A DNA stretch of 8,381 bases from contig JAZSET010000151.1 in the NCBI GenBank assembly GCA_045531795.1, forward strand, positions 1 through 8,381, read 5' to 3'. This stretch comes from UBA4717 sp045531795 (GTDB lineage Bacteria; Bacillota; Clostridia; Oscillospirales; CAG-272). The notes below the pieces were generated by a model. It was given only the letters and a program-made list of their open reading frames with translations. It did not search any database and had not been told where the DNA came from. A program made the position numbers and the translations under genes. Below, one piece after another: positions 1 through 5,657 of the stretch (positions are counted from its first letter, which is position 1; each line of letters starts with the position of its first letter).

Positions 1-41
1 AAAGTCTTATAAAGGGGAGGTCGAGAATAAAAAATGAGTGA
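1..41 (+). CDS. 3' end of an upstream gene, probably cdaA (partial, frame ambiguous)
   Basis: Two reading frames remain open from the left edge. One reads KSYKGEVENKK and stops at TGA 35-37, giving an ATGA overlap with the cdaR start at 34. The other reads SLIKGRSRIKNE and stops at TGA 39-41. The third frame stops at TAA 10-12. Both longer tails are charged and lysine-rich, as expected for the cytoplasmic C-terminus of the diadenylate cyclase CdaA, which normally lies directly upstream of cdaR in Firmicutes. The identity rests on this gene-order rule, because too little protein is visible to recognise it. Confidence 0.4.
   Translation, partial: SLIKGRSRIKNE
14..20 (+). promoter_or_regulatory. 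Ribosome binding site of cdaR, long spacing
   Basis: GGGGAGG at 14-20 is a strong Shine-Dalgarno match, but it ends 13 nt before the ATG at 34, longer than the usual 5 to 9 nt. In-frame stops at 10-12 and 28-30 exclude an earlier start, so the ATG at 34 stands. The site probably lies inside the last codons of the upstream gene, which would suit translational coupling. Confidence 0.6.
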
Positions 42-1314
42 ATATAAAGAAAACGATACCCCAAAGGCAGCAGACGATACTTTGGAAAAAGAAAAAATCG
101 CCGAAACCAGAAAAAAGAACATAACGGCAAGAATACTGTGCTTTCTTGGAGCAGTATTTATCTGGTTTTATGCTGTAAGTACACATACACAGATAGACGA
201 AAGGCGCTTTACCGCTATTCCTGTGGAAATAAAGTCTGCAGAAACACTTGAGGACAATTACGGTATGACCGTTATAAGCGGATATGACTACAGCATTGAT
301 GTTACACTTTCGGGAACAATAAACGAACTCAGCCGTGTAGATATTGACGAAATCCGTGCATATGTTGACCTGTCAAACATTGAAAACGCAGGTGAATATG
401 AGCTTGATGTAAATGTTGCGGTGCCGTCGGGAGTCAGTGTCAAGGAGCTTTCCGCAAACAATGTCAGAGTTTATGTGGATAAGCGTTCATCAAAGAATGT
501 TGAAATAAAAGTCAACGCCAATTACATTATTGAACAGGACTATTATTCAATAGGCACACCCGAAACAAGCCTTGGTAAGGTGATGGTAACAGGCCCTGCG
601 AATGAGCTTGAAAAGGTAACTCACGCACAGGTGAATGTAGATGTCGGTAAGCTTACGCGTTCTGTAACAACAACGGGTACGGTTGAACTTTATGCAGGAA
701 ACACAAAGGTAACAAATCCTTATGTAAAGACAACTCAGAGCGATGTTGTCGTGTTTATACCCGTGTTTGAAAATAAAGAGCTTCCTCTTGAAATCGAACT
801 TAAGCACGGCTTTTATAACAACAAAAATGTACAGATAACCGTTGAGCCGAAAAAGATAACCGTTAAGGGAGATCCCGCAGTGCTCGAACAGTATCCCGCG
901 CTTCCGCTTATGACAATTGACGAAAAATCCATAAATACAGATGTTGTTACAAGAAGTATGGTTATATCTCTTCCCGAGGGAGTGCTTAATATGTCGGGAG
1001 AAACAGTGGCAACGGTGACCATAAAGCAGATAGGCACAACTACAAGAGATCTGAGTGTAAAGAATATAACGGTAAAGAATCCGGGCGCTCTCAAATATAC
1101 CTGCCAGCACGATAACATAAATGTAACTCTCAGAGGAAGTGCAGGCTCGCTTGCGCTGATAAACGGTGATAATATTTCAGTCGTGGCAGACCTCAGTTAT
1201 TATGAGAATAAAGCAGGCAGAGTAAATGTGCCTCTTGAAATCATACTTCCCGACAGCCTTAAAGGAGAAGTTTACGAACTCGGTCAGTATTCACTTGAGT
1301 TTGACATTCAGTAA
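34..1314 (+). CDS. cdaR: CdaR, YbbR-repeat regulator of the c-di-AMP cyclase CdaA
   Basis: Membrane-anchored extracytoplasmic protein of the YbbR family. In Firmicutes, CdaR binds and modulates the membrane diadenylate cyclase CdaA, and so influences c-di-AMP levels, osmotic balance and cell-wall homeostasis. The 426-residue protein has a charged cytoplasmic tail (1-30), one transmembrane segment at about 31-49 containing the family-typical WFY pattern, and then the first-repeat signature AIPVEIKSAE (61-70). About four YbbR repeats follow, near 55-148, 152-242, 249-332 and 334-426. Each is beta-rich with a V-x-V-x-G-x-x-x-x-L core: VTLSGTINEL (90-99), VMVTGPANEL (183-192), ITVKGDPAVL (275-284) and VTLRGSAGSL (364-373). 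No catalytic residues are expected. The start is fixed by stops just upstream. It is probably coupled to the preceding gene and is followed 21 nt later by the FAD protein. Family assignment is firm; regulation of CdaA is inferred from the family. Confidence 0.9.
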   Translation: MSEYKENDTPKAADDTLEKEKIAETRKKNITARILCFLGAVFIWFYAVSTHTQIDERRFTAIPVEIKSAETLEDNYGMTVISGYDYSIDVTLSGTINELSRVDIDEIRAYVDLSNIENAGEYELDVNVAVPSGVSVKELSANNVRVYVDKRSSKNVEIKVNANYIIEQDYYSIGTPETSLGKVMVTGPANELEKVTHAQVNVDVGKLTRSVTTTGTVELYAGNTKVTNPYVKTTQSDVVVFIPVFENKELPLEIELKHGFYNNKNVQITVEPKKITVKGDPAVLEQYPALPLMTIDEKSINTDVVTRSMVISLPEGVLNMSGETVATVTIKQIGTTTRDLSVKNITVKNPGALKYTCQHDNINVTLRGSAGSLALINGDNISVVADLSYYENKAGRVNVPLEIILPDSLKGEVYELGQYSLEFDIQ

Positions 1315-1335
1315 AATTATGTCGAAAGGCAGAAT

Positions 1336-2955
1336 ATGAATAACAGAATAATTTTTAAAAACATAAGACTGCCTTTTGACGCACCCGAAGAATGTGCCCT
1401 TGAGGCGGCCCGTAAAAAAGCAGTACAAATCGGTGTAAAAGCCGATTTGTCTATGTTTCATATCAACAAAAAATCAGTAGATGCAAGAAAAAGAAAAGGC
1501 GCATTAAAGCCTCACTTTATCTACTCGGTCAGTGTAGACACAGATATAGTCCCGAACGAAGAAGAGCTCACAAAAGCGGATGCCGGTTTATCTGTCAGAG
1601 AAGAGCTGAGCCCGAAGTTCGGAAGAGAAACACTTGCTTCAAGGGTTCTTGTTGTGGGATTCGGTCCTGCGGGAATGTTTTGTGCTCACACACTTGCAAA
1701 ATACGGTTATGCACCGATTGTAATTGAAAGAGGAAGCAATGCGCGTGAAAGGCATCTTGCGGTAGAATCTTTTTATAAAACGGGAAAACTTGAAGAGAGC
1801 AATATCCAGTTTGGTGCAGGAGGAGCAGGAACATTTTCTGACGGTAAGCTTGTTACAAGAATAAGCGATCCCAAATGCTCATATGTTATCAGAATGATGC
1901 ACGAGTTTGGCGCACCCGATGAAATACTGTATCTTGCAAAGCCTCATATAGGAACGGACAAGCTGTTAGGCGTTGTGGATAAAGCCGCTGAAGAAATTAT
2001 TAAGCTCGGCGGAGAAATTAGATACAACACAAGACTTGACGATATAGAAGTAAAAAACGGAAAAATCATATCTGTTACACTGTCAGGCGGCGAAAAGATA
2101 AATCCCTCACTGGTGGTCCTTGCAACAGGACACAGCGCAAGAGATACCTATGAAATGCTCTTTAAGAGAGGGATAAATATGATACCGAAGCCCTTTTCGG
2201 TGGGAGTCAGAATTGAACATCTGCAAAAGAGCGTTGACGAGTCTCTTTACGGCAGTTTTGCGGGAGACAGGAGACTCCCTGTGGGAGAATATAATCTTTC
2301 TCACAGAGAGGGCGAAAAAGCAGTGTACACATTCTGTATGTGTCCGGGAGGCGAGGTAGTAGCAGCGGCAAGTGAAGAGGGCGGTGTTGTAACCAACGGT
2401 ATGAGCAGGTACAAGAGAGACGGCAGAAATGCCAATGCGGCACTTGCGGTATCGGTAAATCCCACGGACTGCGGAAAGAGTCCTCTTGACGGAGTTGAGT
2501 ATCAGAGAAGACTTGAAAGACTTGCCTTTGAATATGGCGGCGGCAATTATTTTGCACCTGCAGAAACAGTCGGAGACTTCATAGAACAGAAAAAAAGCGG
2601 ACTTAAAGAACCATCGTCAGTTCTTCCGACATATATGTCAGGCAAAGTGAGAATCACGGATTTAAATGAAGTGCTGCCAAAAAACATTTCCGATATGCTA
2701 AGGCTCGGAATTCACAGATTTGCAAATAAAATGAGGTGCTTCGCTGATAAGAATGCTCTGCTTACGGGAGTGGAAACAAGAACCTCATCACCAATCAGAA
2801 TTGTCAGAGACGAAAACCACAAAGCAATGCTTTGCGATAATCTCTATCCCTGCGGAGAGGGAGCAGGGTATGCCGGAGGCATAACGAGTGCGGCAGTAGA
2901 CGGCATAAATACAGCCTTTGCCATTATGGAAAGGTACAAAAGTAAAAATCAGTAA
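1336..2955 (+). CDS. FAD-dependent oxidoreductase of the COG2509 type
   Basis: A 539-residue soluble flavoprotein of a widespread but poorly characterised dehydrogenase family; its substrate is unknown. Residues 1-75 form a small alpha/beta N-terminal region with the family pattern KKSVDARKR (45-53) followed by a strand (FIYSVSVDTD). A Rossmann dinucleotide-binding segment follows: VLVVGFGPAGMF (104-115), with GxGxxG as GFGPAG at 108-113, ending in the acidic IERG (130-133). Other family marks are NIQFGAGGAGTFSDGKL (156-172), the ATGHSARD motif (263-270), CMCPGGEV (334-341), and the C-terminal FAD-contacting segment around CGEGAGYAGGITSAAVDG (506-523). An AAAGG ribosome site at 1325-1329 lies 6 nt before the ATG. 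Homologues are often found between cdaR and glmM in clostridia, which suggests a cell-envelope or redox role in the cdaA operon, but this is inference. The annotation as a FAD protein is firm and the physiological role is open. Confidence 0.88.
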   Translation: MNNRIIFKNIRLPFDAPEECALEAARKKAVQIGVKADLSMFHINKKSVDARKRKGALKPHFIYSVSVDTDIVPNEEELTKADAGLSVREELSPKFGRETLASRVLVVGFGPAGMFCAHTLAKYGYAPIVIERGSNARERHLAVESFYKTGKLEESNIQFGAGGAGTFSDGKLVTRISDPKCSYVIRMMHEFGAPDEILYLAKPHIGTDKLLGVVDKAAEEIIKLGGEIRYNTRLDDIEVKNGKIISVTLSGGEKINPSLVVLATGHSARDTYEMLFKRGINMIPKPFSVGVRIEHLQKSVDESLYGSFAGDRRLPVGEYNLSHREGEKAVYTFCMCPGGEVVAAASEEGGVVTNGMSRYKRDGRNANAALAVSVNPTDCGKSPLDGVEYQRRLERLAFEYGGGNYFAPAETVGDFIEQKKSGLKEPSSVLPTYMSGKVRITDLNEVLPKNISDMLRLGIHRFANKMRCFADKNALLTGVETRTSSPIRIVRDENHKAMLCDNLYPCGEGAGYAGGITSAAVDGINTAFAIMERYKSKNQ

Positions 2956-2972
2956 TCAAAGCAGGAAAGAAT

Positions 2973-3404
2973 ATGAATCAGAGTGCAAGGATTGTTGAAA
3001 CAGACGGCGAATATGCCGTTGTTGAAATATCAAGAAAGACAATGTGCGACGGATGTCATAAAAAGGAAGAGGGGGAAGAATGCTCAGCCTGCCTTTCTTT
3101 CGGGGATAAAAGTGCAAAGGCAAAAGCACTTAATAAAATCGGAGCCCGTGTCGGTGATGTTGTTGAGGTAAGCGCAAAATCAGGCAGAATTATTATGTAT
3201 TCGGCAGTGCTTTTCCTTGTGCCGATAATTGTAGCATTTGTCGCTTATTTTATAGCACTTGAAAAGACGGCAGACAATGCAACCATTATAGCACTCACAG
3301 GGTTTATTGTAAGTTTTGCGGTGTCATGCATACTGCTTGAAAAGGCGGCAAAGAAGAAGCCCGACCTTACTGTAACAAGAAAGATTGACGAAAACGAAAA
3401 TTAA
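2973..3404 (+). CDS. RseC/MucC-family membrane protein with four-cysteine motif
   Basis: A 143-residue protein matching the SoxR-reducing-system RseC family (Pfam RseC_MucC). The N-terminal cytoplasmic part (1-70) begins with the family pattern ARIVETDGEYAVVEI (5-19) and carries cysteines at 25, 28, 37 and 40 (C-x2-C-x8-C-x2-C), which could bind metal or an Fe-S cluster. The segment ALNKIGARVGDVVEV (52-66) is also typical. Two transmembrane helices follow, at about 73-96 and 102-122, then a Lys-rich cytoplasmic tail. In proteobacteria, RseC works with Rnf-type complexes to keep SoxR reduced. Clostridial members are usually tied to Rnf or redox functions without a proven role. Here the gene lies 17 nt after a flavoprotein and 20 nt before recJ, and no rnf gene is visible. 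An AGGAAAG ribosome site at 2963-2969 precedes the ATG. Family call is good; function is inferred. Confidence 0.8.
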   Translation: MNQSARIVETDGEYAVVEISRKTMCDGCHKKEEGEECSACLSFGDKSAKAKALNKIGARVGDVVEVSAKSGRIIMYSAVLFLVPIIVAFVAYFIALEKTADNATIIALTGFIVSFAVSCILLEKAAKKKPDLTVTRKIDENEN

Positions 3405-3408
3405 GGAG
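3403..3408 (+). promoter_or_regulatory. Ribosome binding site for recJ, overlapping the preceding stop
   Basis: AAGGAG overlaps the TAA stop (3402-3404) of the RseC-family gene, which suggests coupled translation. It ends 16 nt before the recJ ATG at 3425, an unusually long spacer. The codons between (TTC TCA CGG CAG AAT in the recJ frame) contain no ATG, GTG or TTG, so no earlier recJ start fits it better. Initiation may be weak or may rely on a terminating ribosome. Confidence 0.5.
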
Positions 3409-3424
3409 ATTCTCACGGCAGAAT

Positions 3425-5587
3425 ATGCAGATAGTAAAGAAGAATGAAAAAGCACGCTCATGGGTAACACCCGTTCACACACCAGAGCAGTGCGAAAAAA
3501 TAGATGAAATTGCCAAAATCCTTGATATAAATAGAATTACAGCCACACTTCTTTTTGACAGACTCGGAGATGTCGGAACAGATAAAATCGGGGACTTTAT
3601 AAACGGCCTGTCTGACTACCACGATCCATACCTGCTTGTTGATATGGAAAAGGCGGTAGACAGAATAGTAAAAGCCATAGAGCAAAACGAAAAGATAACA
3701 GTCTACGGTGATTACGATGTAGACGGCATAACCTCTGTGTCGGTTCTTGTCACATATCTTGGAAATCTCGGAGCAAACACAGACTACTATATCCCAAGTA
3801 GACTCGGTGAAGGATATGGCTTCAACACAGATGCTCTTGATAAGATAGCAGAGTCAGGGACAAAGCTTGTTGTCAGTGTTGATACGGGTATCACAGCAAA
3901 AGAGGAAATCGAATATGCTGAAAGCATAGGACTTTCGGTCATTGTAACAGACCACCACGAATGTAAAAGAGACTCTGAGTCGAAAATGATTTTGCCCGGG
4001 GTGCCTGCAGTAAACCCCAGAAGAGATGATTCAAAATATCCGTTTGACGAGCTTGCCGGCGTGGGAGTCGCATTCAAGCTGATTTGTGCTATCGAGATGC
4101 GCGTTAATAATCTTGATGCAAAAACGGCGTCGGAAAAGCTTTCATCCGAATACGGAGAGCTTGTTGCAATCGGCACGGTGGCGGATGTAATGCCGCTTAT
4201 TGGTGAAAACCGCCGTATTGTAAAAGAGGGACTTGAAAGACTTGCTGATCCAAAATTTGTCGGGATAAGGGAGCTTTTAAATGTATGTGCCGGGGCAGGC
4301 TATGATAAAAAGCCTGCAAAGAAGCCAACCGCTTCGCTTATAAGCTTTACACTAGCTCCCCGTATAAATGCAGCAGGCAGAATGGGAGATGCCTCTTTCG
4401 CGGTAGAACTGTTTACAAACAAAGACAGTGAAAGCGCATATTCCCAGGCAATAAAACTTTGTGAGCTTAATACTTTACGGCAAAACAAAGAAAATGAAAT
4501 ACTTAACGAAGCAATAGAAAAAATGTCGCAAATCGACATTGATGACCGTGTGATAGTCCTCTCTGATGACAACTGGCATCACGGCGTTATAGGTATTGTG
4601 GCATCAAGAATGGTCGAAAAATACTCAAAGCCCTGCATACTTGTATCATTTGAGGGCAGCGGTGAAGGAAAAAAAGATACAGACATCGGTAAAGGCTCGG
4701 GAAGAAGCATAAAGGGACTTGACCTCGTACGCGCCCTTGAAGCGACAAGCGAAAATCTTGTGAAATTCGGCGGACACGAGCTTGCAGCGGGACTTTCTGT
4801 TGAAAGAGGAAAACTTGCTGATTTCAGACGCCAAATCAACGAATACGCCAAAGAGGTTATGGCTTTTGAGACTTTGGAAAGGTGTGCAGAGGCAGACCTT
4901 GAAATAGGCATCGGGGATGTAAATGTCACACTTGCACAGGAGCTTTATATTCTCGAACCGTACGGTCAGGCAAATCCGACGCCGAGATTTGTGATAGGAG
5001 ATCTCACAATAGAGGAAATCTATCCGTTAAAAGACGGAAAGCATACAAAACTTGTGCTTTCAAACGGCAAAGACAGTATAACAGCCCTTTATTTCGGAAT
5101 GAGAACTCTTGATTTTGAGTACGGATCAGGCGACAGAATTGATGTTCTGTGCTCTATAGAGATAAATGAATTTATGGGCAAAAGAGAGGCACAGCTTCAC
5201 ATAAAGGGAGTTATGCCGTCAGAAGAATACAACAAAAAAATTGCAGACTCGGCGTTTAAATACAATCTTGCCCTGCACGGCGGAGCTTTTCCAAAGGAAA
5301 ATCTTCCCTCGCGTGATGATTTTGTGGCAATATATAAGTTTCTCAGAGCAAACACAAAGAAAGACGGTATATATAGCTTCGGAAATATATGCAAAAGCGT
5401 AGTGCCGGGAGCAGTACTTGACTACATAACCGTAAGGGCAGTGCTTGATATAATGTGCGAGCTTTCGCTTATCAGCTATATGCCGATAGACGACAAAACC
5501 TTGAAACTTGAGGTAAATAAGGGAGCGGGAAAAGTGGACCTTGATTCCTCCCAGCTCTTTAAAGTGCTTAAAAAGCGCGCTGAATAA
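3425..5587 (+). CDS. recJ: RecJ, single-stranded-DNA-specific 5'-3' exonuclease
   Basis: A 720-residue cytoplasmic nuclease of the DHH/DHHA1 superfamily. It degrades single-stranded DNA 5' to 3' in RecFOR recombination, mismatch repair and base-excision repair, using Mn/Mg. The DHH domain shows all the metal-binding motifs: YGDYDVDG (94-101), SVDTG (151-155), TDHHEC (175-180) and GTVADVMPL (250-258). The RecJ signature APRINAAGRM is at 311-320. The DHHA1 domain carries NWHHGVIGIVASR (383-395), GSGRSIKGLDL (425-435) and FGGHELAAGLS (448-458). An OB-fold-like region spans about 490-595, containing EPYGQANPTP (511-520). A further 120 or so residues (600-720) form a predicted alpha/beta tail of the kind seen in longer Firmicutes RecJ proteins and absent from the shorter E. 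coli enzyme. The loop at 408-424 is rich in Gly, Lys and Asp and somewhat long. No key residue is missing. The start is the only reasonable Met, despite a distant ribosome site. Confidence 0.95.
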   Translation: MQIVKKNEKARSWVTPVHTPEQCEKIDEIAKILDINRITATLLFDRLGDVGTDKIGDFINGLSDYHDPYLLVDMEKAVDRIVKAIEQNEKITVYGDYDVDGITSVSVLVTYLGNLGANTDYYIPSRLGEGYGFNTDALDKIAESGTKLVVSVDTGITAKEEIEYAESIGLSVIVTDHHECKRDSESKMILPGVPAVNPRRDDSKYPFDELAGVGVAFKLICAIEMRVNNLDAKTASEKLSSEYGELVAIGTVADVMPLIGENRRIVKEGLERLADPKFVGIRELLNVCAGAGYDKKPAKKPTASLISFTLAPRINAAGRMGDASFAVELFTNKDSESAYSQAIKLCELNTLRQNKENEILNEAIEKMSQIDIDDRVIVLSDDNWHHGVIGIVASRMVEKYSKPCILVSFEGSGEGKKDTDIGKGSGRSIKGLDLVRALEATSENLVKFGGHELAAGLSVERGKLADFRRQINEYAKEVMAFETLERCAEADLEIGIGDVNVTLAQELYILEPYGQANPTPRFVIGDLTIEEIYPLKDGKHTKLVLSNGKDSITALYFGMRTLDFEYGSGDRIDVLCSIEINEFMGKREAQLHIKGVMPSEEYNKKIADSAFKYNLALHGGAFPKENLPSRDDFVAIYKFLRANTKKDGIYSFGNICKSVVPGAVLDYITVRAVLDIMCELSLISYMPIDDKTLKLEVNKGAGKVDLDSSQLFKVLKKRAE

Positions 5588-5657
5588 CGGTATAGATTGC
5601 AGAATCGGGGGAAATATTCCCTGAAATCGGTATAACCGTCTGTGAAAGGATAAATAT
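5588..5657 (+). promoter_or_regulatory. 70-nt recJ-rel spacer with foldable leader RNA
   Basis: This is the longest gap in the window. It holds several short inverted repeats. GATT (5595-5598) pairs with AATC (5603-5606) around GCAG. GGGAA (5609-5613) pairs with TTCCC (5617-5621) around ATA. An outer stem pairs ACGGTATA (5587-5594) with TATAACCGT (5631-5639), leaving one bulged A. The 3' arm can instead form a local hairpin, CGGT (5628-5631) with ACCG (5635-5638). There is no T-tract, so it does not look like a terminator, and the rel ribosome site AAAGGA (5645-5650) is left free. It may be a processing or stability element or a rel leader. The stems are short and could be chance. Confidence 0.3.

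Noticed and set aside
547..1110. A 187-codon minus-strand open frame opposite cdaR
   Set aside because: Its composition (many Cys, Tyr and His) is that of a reverse-complement shadow, and cdaR on the + strand has clear repeats.
2983..3171. A 62-codon + strand frame inside the RseC-like gene
   Set aside because: It overlaps the family-matching frame completely, has no ribosome site of its own, and has no recognisable features.
3425..5587. The DHH/DHHA1 protein as a c-di-AMP or nanoRNA phosphodiesterase (GdpP or NrnA), which would suit the cdaR context
   Set aside because: The length, the APRINAAGRM motif, the OB-like domain and the position beside rel identify RecJ. There are no GdpP membrane, PAS or GGDEF segments.
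5568..5596. Possible promoter for rel: TTAAAA (5568-5573) and TATAGA (5591-5596), 17 nt apart
   Set aside because: Each box matches only four of six consensus bases in AT-rich DNA, so this is not above chance. Transcription-start mapping would decide.
5609..5621. GGGAA-ATA-TTCCC hairpin as a terminator after recJ
   Set aside because: The stem is only 5 bp and is followed by CTGAAATCGG, not a T-run.
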